The position numbers and the translations under genes were made by a program. The notes under the pieces were generated by a model. That model was not told where the DNA came from and did no database searches. It saw only the letters and a list, made by a program, of their open reading frames with translations. Source: Maylandia zebra (taxonomy: Eukaryota > Chordata > Actinopteri > Cichliformes > Cichlidae). From it: 64,000 nt of DNA. Shown one piece after another: positions 1-9,657 of this stretch (position 1 is its first letter; every line of letters begins with the position of its first letter). The stretch is from assembly GCF_041146795.1 (NCBI RefSeq), contig NC_135176.1, forward strand, positions 24,797,286-24,861,285, written 5' to 3'.

Positions 1-486
1 GACAGCTTCAAATACCTCGGAGTTCACATCACGCAGGACCTGTCATGGTCCTGTCACATCAACACCGTGGTGAAAAAGGCCCGACAGCGTCTCTACCACC
101 TCAGACGCTTGAGAGACTTCCAACTGCCCTCCAAGGTGCTCAGGAACTTTTACTCGTGCACCATAGAGAGCATCCTGACGGGAAACATCTTAACCTGGTT
201 CGGGAACAGCACCATGCAGGACAGACGAGCTCTACAGAGGGTTGTGCGGTCAGCTGAGCGCACCATCCGCTCCGAGCTCCCTGACCTGCACTCAATCTAC
301 AGCAGGCGGTGCTGGACCAAGGCCAGGAAGATCGTGAAGGACCTCAGCCATCCCAACAACGGACTGTTCTCTCTGCTGAGGTCAGGAAAGCGATTCCGCT
401 CCCTGAAGACCAACACAGAGAGACTGAGGAGGAGCTTCTTCCCGCAGGCGATACGGTCTCTCAATCACACCACCACACAGTACTGA
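1..486 (+). CDS. LINE reverse transcriptase, C-terminal fragment (5' partial)
   Basis: This is 161 codons in frame 1 with no internal stop, ending in a short Gln-Tyr tail. It is post-catalytic reverse-transcriptase sequence that helps copy LINE RNA at the target site. There is no start codon in the window because the frame is entered mid-protein. The uninterrupted frame suggests a fairly young copy. It is part of the mobile element, not a host gene. Confidence 0.75.
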   Translation, partial: DSFKYLGVHITQDLSWSCHINTVVKKARQRLYHLRRLRDFQLPSKVLRNFYSCTIESILTGNILTWFGNSTMQDRRALQRVVRSAERTIRSELPDLHSIYSRRCWTKARKIVKDLSHPNNGLFSLLRSGKRFRSLKTNTERLRRSFFPQAIRSLNHTTTQY

Positions 487-990
487 CCCACACATATGGT
501 TCTTACACACACACTGGACTTTCTGGACATTGTTTTTGCACACATTGTTTTTTTGCACAACACTGGTCACTATATTCTTCATTTCCGGTTAATACTTGTA
601 CAGCTGCTGTTATTGTGTATATATTTATTTATATTTATATTTCTTCATACATTCTTATATAGTTCTATATTGTGTATTTTGTTGTACAGTTATTTTATTT
701 TCAACTTTAATTTATATATTTTATCTTATTCCTTCCCAGTTAAATTTACCCTTCATTCTAATTTGTGTTGTACAGTTATTTCATTTTTAACCTTAATTTA
801 TATTTTATTCCTTCCTAGTTAAATTTACCCTTTTTAATTTTTCATATTTATTTCCTATCTTATTCATAGCCTTTTCCTTTTTTGTTTTCTTTAGGTCACG
901 AGCAGTTGTCCAAGCATTTCACTACATATCGTACTGTGTATGACTGTGTACGTGACAAATAAAATTTGAATTTGAAAATTTGAATTTGGT
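1..990 (+). mobile_element. 3' end of a non-LTR (LINE) retrotransposon, cut by the window edge
   Basis: An open frame runs from base 1 to the stop at 484-486. It encodes the C-terminal part of a LINE reverse-transcriptase polyprotein: it opens with the YLGVHI..DLSW block that follows the catalytic core and continues through a Trp- and Arg-rich tail. An AT-rich 3' UTR follows, with an AATAAA-like signal near 958 and a short TTTGAA-type tail repeat at about 963-990, as expected at the 3' end of CR1/L2-type elements. The catalytic domain lies upstream of the window. The clade (L2/CR1-like) is assigned by general appearance only. Confidence 0.85.
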
Positions 991-1439
991 AATTTTGCTG
1001 TAGGGGCTTTGGATTTAGGATTTTACACTTATATTTTGGGATTTTCCAAGGTTACTTCATTTCTGGAATGATTTTCAAAAAACAAATTTAACAGCTTTTG
1101 GGAACTGATGATCATTTAGATCCATTACTCTATACTAGCCATATGTCTGTATGATATACCAGATGGAAACTGATACATTTGTCCAGAATTCTGCTCCATT
1201 TTGCTCCATATTGACAATATGGAGAGTTTCCTGCTTAGGTATGTTAAGGGGTTTAAATAATGCTCAGTTGGTACTACAGGGCCCAAAGTGTGCCGAGAAC
1301 ATAATCACCACAGCATTACATCATCAGCAATCTGAACCATTGATAAAAGGCAGGCTTGAGTCAAACTTTCATGTTGTTGTATCTATTATCAGTAACTCCC
1401 TGCAGGCAGGCAAAGAGTGTGAAACTGCAGCACCTGCTA
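991..1439. other. unique AT-rich spacer
   Basis: Nothing recognisable on either strand. Open frames here are short and continue into the repeat that follows, so they are not taken as genes. Confidence 0.5.
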
Positions 1440-1736
1440 AGCAGATCTTCTCGAGGAGTGATGGCCAGATGAAGCCGAATGAAACCATAGAGCTCTCCAA
1501 GTGGTTCGAAAAGAAAGATGAATTTCTTCAGGCTTTGTGTGTACACAAGCCCTTCTGCTGGAGGGTTCTTCTTGTTAAAAGGAAGTTTTTCTTTCCTACT
1601 GTCGCCAAAGTGCTCGCTCAAAGGGGATCTTCTGATTGTTGGGGTTTTTTCAGTTTTCTTGATCTTAAAGTAGGGTCTTGGCTTAAAATAAAAAGAATCT
1701 TGAGGCAACTGTTGTAGTTTGGCGTTATATAAATAA
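1440..1736 (-). mobile_element. non-autonomous teleost repeat, copy 1 (reverse orientation)
   Basis: Read on the minus strand from about 1736, the segment has the order TTTATTTATATAACGCC, a CAACAG..GCCTCAAG stretch, CCCCAACAATCAGA, GAGCGAGCACTTTGGCGACAG, then AAACTTCCTTTTAACAAGAAG. The same blocks recur in the same order near 56.2 kb and 62.35 kb. The family is very common in percomorph genomes. It encodes no protein, so the long plus-strand frame at 1151-1717 is chance. The lower end is fuzzy. Confidence 0.7.
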
Positions 1737-2236
1737 AAGTGAACTAAGTTTCAGGACCCAGGATCTTGGAGGATCCAAGGCAGCGCATCTCATGTGGGCG
1801 AAAACGCCAATGCTTTGCTTTTTTGTAAATTAAAAAAAGGTATCCTATATAAAATCTTTTTTTTTGTAAAAATAAAAGTACATCAAACGAAATTATTCAA
1901 ACCTACATGTCATCATAGACACATATTGTGTCATCCTTTTGCATTTTTCTTTTTGTTTCCCGCGGTTAAACTAGTGACAACAGTTTTTATCATTATTTCT
2001 CAACACACTGTATAAATTGAGAATTTCTGAAAAATCTAATTTTGATAAATGTTTTAGTTATGAGTTTGAAAGTAAAGTACAATATTTACATACATACATT
2101 AGTTATTAAATTATTGAAAAATTATTTTGTAAACAGAAAAAAATAAGGTACAAATCATAACATACATAAAGATCTTTGATAGTGTACATACATACATCTT
2201 AACAAATACTGTATTGCACAGTTCAATATCTCTTAT

Positions 2237-3901
2237 CTACTTGAAGTCAAACAGCTCAGCAGTGTCTCCAGCACTTTGTGGAAGCCACAGTCCAGCATGG
2301 AGAGGCTGAGTGAACCTGGTCTGGACTCTGTGGAGGAGATTCATGGTCTCAGTGATGCTGTAGAAAGAAAGAGTTCCTGCCCTGTGATCCAAATATACTC
2401 CTATTCTGGAGGACAGAGGGCCTGAGATGAGAGTGGAAATGTTGTTGTGTTTGAAGTTGTAACCACTGCCTGAAACTGTTAATGCCCAGGATTTGTCATT
2501 AAATCCAAATCCACATTCCTTCACCGTCCCTCTACGGCCGATATCCTTGTATGCAACAGCTACTCCAACCATCCCGTTGCACTTCACCTCCAAGTAACAG
2601 TGTCCAGTCAGACCCTCTCTGCTCAGGACCTGCCGGCAAACAAGGAATCTGTCTGGATGACTTGGATATGACTGGTTTCTACTCATCAGTGTTACTTTTC
2701 TGTTGCTGTCACTCAATGATAAAAGTGTGTTCACTGTATCTATATCCAGTGTTATCTGACAAGAATATTTCAAAAAGTCGTCTCTGGTTTTGGGTTCTCC
2801 TTGAGGCAGTAAAATATCTGCTTTGGTCGTTCCAACTGAGATTTTTGGCCACTCATCACTGAGAAGAGCCTTCACTTTATCTCTGGTCCGTGACACAGAT
2901 GCAGTCACATCCTCAAAGTACTGCAGAGTAAGATTGTTGTAGGTGGGTACGTTTGTAGATGCACTCTGATGTGACAGTGAGGAGTAGTTTTTCAGAAAAT
3001 GGAGGTGATCCTCTGTCAGTGAGAGCTGCTGCAGTTCAGTGTCTCTCCTCCTCAGATCTCTGATCTCCTGCTCTATTTTCTCCTGAAGCTCTTTGACTCT
3101 GTTCTGTTCACATTTTTGCTTGGATCTGATCTGCTGCTTCACCTCAGAGCTTTTTTTCTCAATGAGACTGATCAAATTTTTGAAAGCCTTATCACATTCT
3201 CTGAAAGCTTTATCAGCAGAAAGATTCATAGCCTCAACTTGCTCTTGGAGCACCTTCACATCTTTTTCTCTGTTCTGGATTCTCTGTTGGACATTTTGCT
3301 GATTTGTTTCAAGATCTTTCTGTTTCTCGGCTCTTTCTGCTGCAGCTGACACTGTGACATGGTCTTTGTGTTCATCCATTAAACAGAGATAACAGATACA
3401 CTGCTGATCAGTGCGGCAGAAGATCTTCATCACCTCATCATGGCGAGGGCAGATGTTCTCCTGAAGCTTTGAAGTGGCTTTGATGAGCTTGTGTTTCTTT
3501 AATGGAGCTACGTTGTAGTGAGGCTGAAGGTGCTGCTCACAGTAAGAGGCCATACACACCAGGCAGGACTTGGAGGCTTTCAGCTTCCTCTCTGAACAGA
3601 AATCACAGGCCACATCTCCAGGTCCAGCAAAGGTATGATCAGATGAAGCTGTTGAATGTTCTGCTTTCTTTAAGTCTTCCACTAACTCACCTAAAATCAT
3701 GTTCTTCACCAGGACAGGCGTCGGTGTGAAAGTCTGCCTGCACTGAGGGCAGCTGTGTGTTTCCTTCTCATCCCAGCAGTTTTTGATGCAGTCCATGCAG
3801 TAGCTGTGGCCACAGGGAATAGTGACTGGATCTTTAAGGAGGTCCAGACAAATGGAACAGCTCAGTTTTTCTTGATCCAGCTGAATCAGCTGCAGCGCCA
3901 T
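2237..3901 (-). CDS. TRIM-family E3 ubiquitin ligase, intronless (RING, B-box, coiled coil, PRY-SPRY)
   Basis: A single open frame of 554 codons. The RING finger is complete (C15, C18, C30, H32, C35, C38, C51, C54; C3HC4). Two Cys/His-rich B-box-type segments follow at about 98-140 and 150-190, then a charged coiled coil at about 190-300 and a C-terminal PRY-SPRY at about 385-554 that includes a LDHRAGTLSFY-type core. This order fits the fish TRIM16/TRIM25-like or finTRIM group: RING ligases that dimerise through the coiled coil and bind targets through SPRY. Many act in innate immunity, which is family knowledge. The first Met precedes the usual LDQEKLSCSICLDLL start, supporting the chosen start. 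All key RING residues are kept, so it looks functional. Lack of introns fits an expanded fish TRIM family or an old retrocopy. The exact orthologue is unclear. Confidence 0.9.
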   Translation of the reverse strand: MALQLIQLDQEKLSCSICLDLLKDPVTIPCGHSYCMDCIKNCWDEKETHSCPQCRQTFTPTPVLVKNMILGELVEDLKKAEHSTASSDHTFAGPGDVACDFCSERKLKASKSCLVCMASYCEQHLQPHYNVAPLKKHKLIKATSKLQENICPRHDEVMKIFCRTDQQCICYLCLMDEHKDHVTVSAAAERAEKQKDLETNQQNVQQRIQNREKDVKVLQEQVEAMNLSADKAFRECDKAFKNLISLIEKKSSEVKQQIRSKQKCEQNRVKELQEKIEQEIRDLRRRDTELQQLSLTEDHLHFLKNYSSLSHQSASTNVPTYNNLTLQYFEDVTASVSRTRDKVKALLSDEWPKISVGTTKADILLPQGEPKTRDDFLKYSCQITLDIDTVNTLLSLSDSNRKVTLMSRNQSYPSHPDRFLVCRQVLSREGLTGHCYLEVKCNGMVGVAVAYKDIGRRGTVKECGFGFNDKSWALTVSGSGYNFKHNNISTLISGPLSSRIGVYLDHRAGTLSFYSITETMNLLHRVQTRFTQPLHAGLWLPQSAGDTAELFDFK

Positions 3902-3918
3902 TTTGTCCAGTCAAATTA

Positions 3919-3930
3919 AGTTTCACTTTC
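3919..3930 (-). promoter_or_regulatory. ISRE-type motif upstream of the TRIM gene
   Basis: The minus strand reads GAAAGTGAAACT, a perfect match to the interferon-stimulated response element core GAAANNGAAACT bound by ISGF3/IRF proteins. It lies 17 bases upstream of the start codon. Interferon control is inferred from the motif and the gene family. Confidence 0.5.
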
Positions 3931-4079
3931 AGCTACCAGAGAAAATCTGCATTCATTGCCTCCTTACACACTAATCTGTGGTGTATGGTCTTTTCAGCGC
4001 TTTCATTTGATCACATGGTGTTTAGATTCATATTTTAACTGGCTGAGGAGTAGAAGGGGAGGGAATAAACGGACTTTGT

Positions 4080-4230
4080 ACCACTTTAAGACACTCAGTC
4101 AAGCCAGCCCCCACCTTAGTTTGCATTACGTGTATGTGCTACACATTACGGTACGGGAAACTTAGACCTAAATCCAAAATAAAAGCAATCTAGCAATCTA
4201 GTTGTGAATGTAATTTTAACATTAATCAAC
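4080..4230 (+). repeat. inverted duplication, left arm
   Basis: The reverse complement of this segment aligns by eye with 4690-4850 over about 150 bases with several small gaps. Shared blocks include TTTCCC, TACCGTAAT, CACATAC, CAAAATAAA and TTTCAACAT/TTTTAACAT. The two arms point outward toward the TRIM gene and txndc15. Confidence 0.55.
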
Positions 4231-4689
4231 GTGAGTCGGTGATCAATGATGTAATATACCATGAGATAAATATCAATACAGAAATAAACATTAAATACAA
4301 ATTAAAAACTGCCAAAGGCAGAAATATTCAAGTATGAAATACTTATGCATAACCACATTTAGAAATTACAATTTCAAAAGAAGTGTACAGCCATTGCAAG
4401 TAAATTCAGTTTCCACAGAGTAATTTTGACACCATTACTCAGGCAGTATAGGGTAAGTAAGTGACTCTGATTTTGGATATCAGCGTTTTGACATCACTTT
4501 ATACAAACCATTTCCCCCCTCTCAAATCACCTTTACATATCTTGAAGTCTTAATTTTCTAATTTGGTTAAGCAAGTTTACGTATGTGGGTTTGCCATATT
4601 TGACTATTTTTGTCATTTAAAAGTTATTTTTCATTTCTATATTGGCATGTTTTTTTATTCCATTATTTATTATATCGTCAATGGCAGAC

Positions 4690-4850
4690 TAAAATTGTAG
4701 GGTAATGTTGAAATCACGTTCCATTGAAGATCGCGTTTATTTTGAAATCGGTTCTCGGTTTCCCTTACCGTAATACGTAGTATGGACACATACGCAAAAC
4801 AAAAGGTGGAGCTGTGCAGTAAACTTCAGGAAGTGAGGTGACGCTGTCTT
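4690..4850 (-). repeat. inverted duplication, right arm
   Basis: Partner of the arm at 4080-4230, separated from it by about 460 bases of AT-rich sequence. The best-kept stretch is around 4755-4820, where TTACCGTAATACGTAG and GGTGGAGCTG match the reverse complement of the left arm. It could be the decayed end of a fold-back or MITE-type element, or an inverted copy of a promoter region. Confidence 0.55.
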
Positions 4851-5153
4851 AAACCCTGTTTGATATACCCGAGTACCCAAACTGGAAATCAGTGTTCCCC
4901 GTAAAAGGCACCAATAACAGCACAAAAACGGCCAAGGAATGGTCTAGAAATATATGGGATGGATTTCCTAGAGAAAAATAAATGTATGGGTTAAAAAAAA
5001 GCATCCCGGAAGCCACCTTTTCATGTGCATCGTCTATTTTCTTCCGCCACAGATCCGACCACTCGTTCCTATGAGTCCACCAGCATCTCTTCACGGCTCA
5101 AAATGTCGTGACAGCGTTTCATAATCGTGTTTGGCTCGTTACATTTCAAAAAC

Positions 5154-5244
5154 ATGAGGGGGATTTTAAATAAGCTTCAATTACGGTTTGTCTTATTGTT
5201 TTTGCTGCATCATGAGGATGTTTTCAAGTTTTCGTCTGGTCAAG
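5154..5244 (+). CDS. txndc15: txndc15 exon 1
   Basis: Encodes the signal peptide from the ATG at 5154. The exon ends in phase 1 at CAAG|GTAAGA. Confidence 0.8.
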
Positions 5245-8200
5245 GTAAGAGACTGATAGCTGCAGCTAGCCTCAATGCTAACAGTACAAACCTTTATCTA
5301 ATATAATGTTTGTATTTAGGTTGATCATTAACAGTAACACAGGATATTCTCTCTGTGTAATATTCTATTAGTTAGCTAGTTCTTCAAAGGGATTTAGATG
5401 ACTGAAATAATGTGAGAGACGCTGTTTATTCTAATCAGATGCCTATGAATCCGAAACAATTACGTGTCATAAATGTGCAAAAAACTATGAAATCGGGAAA
5501 TGAACAAATGCTTTTCACAGGAGTGTAACTGTCAGCTTATGGCAAGAAATCTGATTGTCCTCAGATAAACTTCTGCAGTAATTCACTATTAAAAGTCAGA
5601 TGGAATGGAAAACAATTACAAATATGTTATATGTACTGAGTTTAATTATTTTTTTGTCCCTTAGAGTATGACGACTCACTGGAGCTCATTTTGTCAGAGG
5701 ACACTTTGTCCGATTTGGAGAACAGCCCCAAGTTTGTAGAGTCCGGAGACCTGGACTCTCTGCCGAAGAGGCAGTTCAAGACGGCTGAGATCGCAGATGC
5801 TGTGATGGGCACTGAAACTCCCATCGATCCATCTGACATCGAGTCTCTCTTCCCCAAAAATGTGAAAGACTTTCAGTCAGGCTTCTCCCCGCCCTGTGAT
5901 GACAGCAGTGCCCAGTGTAGTTCACCGGCTCCAGCTGAGAATGGTGGATCACAGGAGGAAGATGCTGAATCATCACAGCAGGTTAGTAAGATGAAACTGT
6001 GAGACATAAAAAGGGACTGCTGTTAGACTGCAGCCTTAAAGGGTTACCACCTCAGTTACCACAGTGACTGACATCTAAATTGATGTATAAATTCCAAAAG
6101 AAACCCAAAATATAAAGATAATCACAAATTAGTAAATGATTTATTATTAAGGTAAAATTTGCACTTGTGAAGATTTGCAGATTTGTCTTCTAAGATGATT
6201 AAGTGAGACAATGAGATCCTTTGATTCTCAAATGTCTTCCTGGACAAATTTACTTTAAGATATTAACACTGGTTGTTATAAACCAACTGACTTAAACCGC
6301 TGTTGGATCAATAAAGTCTTCTCCTATCTTAAAAATGAATTGATAAAAAAATCAATAACAAGGTTAATTTAATTTCAGCCTCAGCTTAGCTTTTATGTTT
6401 TGACGTGTGCTTGATAATGTCTCACTGAAGATTAGCCCAAATATGCATAGTTATAAATGCAGTTTTGCTGAAACTAACTTTTCCTTGAATGTTTCCCTGC
6501 AGCTCACGCTTGACATTGTGCGTGCGGAGGTCATAACGGTTGAGGAGCACAACACCACGGAGACCGCCAAGACGTACAAAGTCAACTGTGATAGACGGAA
6601 CATCACAGGAATGGAGAACTTCACTGTGCAGGTCCTCAATGCCTCACAGGTACTCACTCCATCCTCTGAGGCACATGTTTACACGCTGTGTAAAGTGTGT
6701 AAAAAGTGTGCCACCAATTTCCCAAACATTTACACCAGTTACCATATACAAGATTCATTTATCAACTTTTCTAATGCATCTATTTGTATATTTTTTGTGT
6801 GTATAAACCTTTTTGTAAATCAGTTTTGTTTTATTTCATCATAGCATGACTCACTGTTTGTATCGTGAGCATTGTTGTTTGTTGCCTTTACACCTTTCAT
6901 TTTTGAGTGAATTTACCAGAATTCAGGTTCTGTTTGTATCCCTCTTATAAAATTCCATGCAGGAGAATTTCCTGTTTCTCTCCTGGATAAAAAACACTAA
7001 ACCCATCCCTTCTTTTCTTTCAGGATCTAATGGAGTTCCTCAATGCTAACAGCACAGAGTGCTCTGTGGTGCTGTTCTTCACCGCCTGGTGCCAGTTCTC
7101 AGCCAACCTGGCACCTCACTTCAACGCCCTTCCCCGGGTTTTTCCCAGCATGCATTTCTTGGCACTGGATGCCTCACAGCACAGCAGGTAAATGATCACC
7201 TTTGTTCTGGTTTTAACTGTGTAATCTCACTGTGAAAACCCCTCTTAGAATACTTTTTAAAGCTGTTGTCGTCTGTGGCTCACCACCCCTTAGCATCTAT
7301 ATAGAAGCAGAATATAGCTCATGTTTATTAGCAAACAGTTAATTGGATAATTAGAGTAGTTGATAAAAGTTCTTTTGTGTTGAAAATGATAAAAATACAA
7401 ATGTAGAATAAAGTCTTTTTTGTGACTTTGGTTTTATAATCACATTTGAGGCAAAGTAAGTAAATTAAAGACCAGAATTTTGAAAAGCTGAAAATCATTT
7501 TGTTGCAACAAATGTTTGGACTCTATTTTGTGTAAACATCCAAGAATTGATTGATTATGTTCTCATAAAGGGTGCTTATAATAATCTGTATCCCTGTACA
7601 TTATACATGACATTGTGTAAGTATAATGTACACAGAGGGTTGGTGTGACAGAGGAGAATACTTGGTACAGGATTAGATGGAGGCAGATGATCCACTGTTG
7701 TTACCTTTAAAGGAAACAGCTGAAATAAGAAAAATCGACTAACTGCAGACTCAAAAATTGTTTTGAATGCATCTATCATGTATATTCAAAAGATTTTTCT
7801 GTAGGTTATTTTGTTGACCAGTGAATATTTAAATCTATTGCGTGTTATTTTCTTGTAATGCATGTCTCCATCTTCCACCAGCCTCTCCACGAGGTTTGGG
7901 ACTGTGGCAGTGCCCAACATCCTGCTGTTCCAAGGGGCAAAACCGATGGCTCGTTTCAACCACACTGACAGAACGCTGGATACGCTCACATCTTTTCTTG
8001 TTAACCAGACAGGTACAAATGCAGGTTATGTGTTACATTATATAGAGCTTACTGGTTTGGGCTCAAAAGGGTCAGAATTGGGTGGTTGGAAGAACATTTT
8101 GAGTCATGTAAAATGAATCTGAACGACCACTCAAATGAAACTTGCACCCATGTGTGATCCAACTCTGTGTGTTCCAGGTTTTGAAGCCGGCCCTGATAGA

Positions 8201-8374
8201 AATGTGACAGACGTAGACCGCCTCGGTCCCCTCCCTAGCGTTCCCGTGAGGAGCATCGACTGGCTGCTGGTCTTCTCCATCCTCTTCATCACAAGCTTCA
8301 CTCTGTACGCCATCCTGCGGACTGACAGCATACGCTGGCTCATACCCGGACAAGAGCACGAGCATCAAGACTGA
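5154..8374 (+). CDS. txndc15: thioredoxin domain-containing protein 15 (six coding exons)
   Basis: Joined exons 5154-5244, 5665-5981, 6503-6649, 7024-7187, 7882-8012 and 8178-8374 give 348 aa. All introns have GT-AG ends and matching phases. The protein has an N-terminal signal peptide (hydrophobic FVLLFLL), an acidic low-complexity region, a thioredoxin fold at about 185-283 with WCQFS (C208, S211), and a C-terminal membrane segment at about 312-330 followed by a short tail ending in GQEHEHQD. Several Asn-X-Ser/Thr sites suggest a glycosylated lumenal domain. Human TXNDC15 has the same architecture and a similar length (360 aa). Known role of the family: secretory-pathway thioredoxin-like protein needed for ciliogenesis, mutated in Meckel syndrome. 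The active site is CxxS, so classic disulfide exchange is unlikely. pcbd2 lies 1.2 kb downstream, as in human. Confidence 0.95.
5665..5981 (+). CDS. txndc15: txndc15 exon 2
   Basis: Acceptor TCCCTTAG. Encodes the acidic, Ser/Glu-rich region after a split Glu codon. Donor CAG|GTTAGT, phase 0. Confidence 0.85.
6503..6649 (+). CDS. txndc15: txndc15 exon 3
   Basis: Acceptor TTTCCCTGCAG, donor CAG|GTACTC, 49 whole codons. Carries four Asn-linked glycosylation-type sites. Confidence 0.9.
7024..7187 (+). CDS. txndc15: txndc15 exon 4 (thioredoxin active-site exon)
   Basis: Acceptor TTTCTTTCAG, donor CAG|GTAAAT, ends in phase 2. Encodes [16 protein letters not shown], the degenerate CxxS active site. 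Confidence 0.95.
7882..8012 (+). CDS. txndc15: txndc15 exon 5
   Basis: Acceptor TTCCACCAG, donor ACAG|GTACAA, ends in phase 1. Encodes [19 protein letters not shown], the cis-proline strand of the thioredoxin fold. Confidence 0.95.
8178..8374 (+). CDS. txndc15: txndc15 exon 6 (membrane segment and stop)
   Basis: Acceptor GTGTTCCAG. Encodes the [10 protein letters not shown] membrane helix and the IRWLIPGQE tail, ending at the TGA at 8372-8374. Confidence 0.95.
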
Positions 8375-8476
8375 AACCTCACAGACTGTTCGTCAAGAAT
8401 GATGTAAAGAATTGTTCGCTAAACAGTTTAGTTTATTAAAATGGCTAATGTGCTCATGTTTTAAGTGTTTGAGTGA

Positions 8477-8512
8477 AATAAAAACATTTGAGCTCTTGCG
8501 GTTTAGAATAAA
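8477..8512 (+). terminator. txndc15: txndc15 polyadenylation signals
   Basis: Two AATAAA hexamers at 8477-8482 and 8507-8512, about 100-140 bases after the stop codon. Confidence 0.6.
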
Positions 8513-9558
8513 GATTTGCATTAAAAGTAACATTTTGAGGCTGTGTGCGAGAAGACAAACTGTGCTGTCATTTTTTTTTGTGCCTTTTAGTTGATGTTCA
8601 GCTGAACCCAAGTAAGTCCAAAGTACAAAAAAACAAAATAGTTGACATGTCTGTACAAACACTACTCCTCTCATGCAGGCACACTTTGCTCCTCTTCCTC
8701 CTCCTGGCTCTACTGTGTTTTGTTGTCTTGCAGTCCCCTGATTCAGCTGCACTGAACAAACATGTAGGCTGCAGTGAGTGAAAGAGAGGAACATCCTGTG
8801 GAGATATTTTACAGCTGTAAATGAAAACATTGCAAACAGTGATGTGTGTAGGAAGGAAATTCTCTGTTGTGGCAGCAAAAGAAAAGAGGACAGAGGCGCA
8901 GACCCCCTGGCACAGGTCAGAGGTCACTGGCAGAGTCCTTCCAAAGGATCAAAGAATATTCCGTTAGCTTATACAGTGGTGAAAATGACGTTTCAATCAT
9001 GGCATATGTCAGATGTTCAGTAGTAGTGTTAATTAATTGAAGAGAAATTTGTCATCATAGTTGTTACTTTAGCAGACTGATACCTATAGGGTGTATTAAG
9101 ACATTCTATATTTATATATTTAACCTAATGAAACGTGTTCAGTAAGTAATTTTATTTAAGTGAAAAAACACCTCAAACATAAAATATCTGGCTATAGCAA
9201 CTCTTTTGGGTTATTTTTTATTTATATAAGCACACAACAGAAATTGCATCGAAATCCAGTTTGAAAAACACATGAAGACGAGCGAAAAGTGACTTTTGTC
9301 ATGTTAGATAATTAGCAGTGGAAAGCAAAAAATCACATCATTTACTTGTCCTTAAAAAGCATTCACAAATCCATGGCTCTCGGCTATATTTGCAGTATCA
9401 TACCACTGCTTCTCAATAGAAAACCAGACTCCATTGGAAAAATGCGTGATTTTAATCAGGCACTACGTTAAACAGCTATGGCAAAGTATGAGAGGGCAGT
9501 AGAGGAAGAGCAGAGGGGGCATTGGTAGGGAGAGAGGACAGCTGACAGTTTACTGATA
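8513..9558. other. txndc15-pcbd2 intergenic gap
   Basis: No gene or clear repeat seen. The frames here on both strands are short and do not resemble known proteins. The last part should contain the pcbd2 promoter; no TATA box stands out. Confidence 0.5.
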
Positions 9559-9657
9559 ATGTTTAGGTTAATGTTTAGCCTGAGGACAGGCAGCCTTCTA
9601 CACCTGCCGAGCAGCTTGAGGGCGCCTCCGTTCTGCAGCAACAACTCATCTAAAATG
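9559..9657 (+). CDS. pcbd2: pcbd2 exon 1 (leader)
   Basis: ATG at 9559, donor ATG|GTGAGT at 9658. Encodes a basic, Ser-rich leader ending SSKM, placed like the leader of human PCBD2. Less conserved than the other exons, so less certain. Confidence 0.7.

Noticed and set aside
1151-1717. A 188-codon plus-strand open frame
   Set aside because: Its second half is the reverse complement of a non-coding teleost repeat also found at 56.2 and 62.35 kb; the frame is chance.
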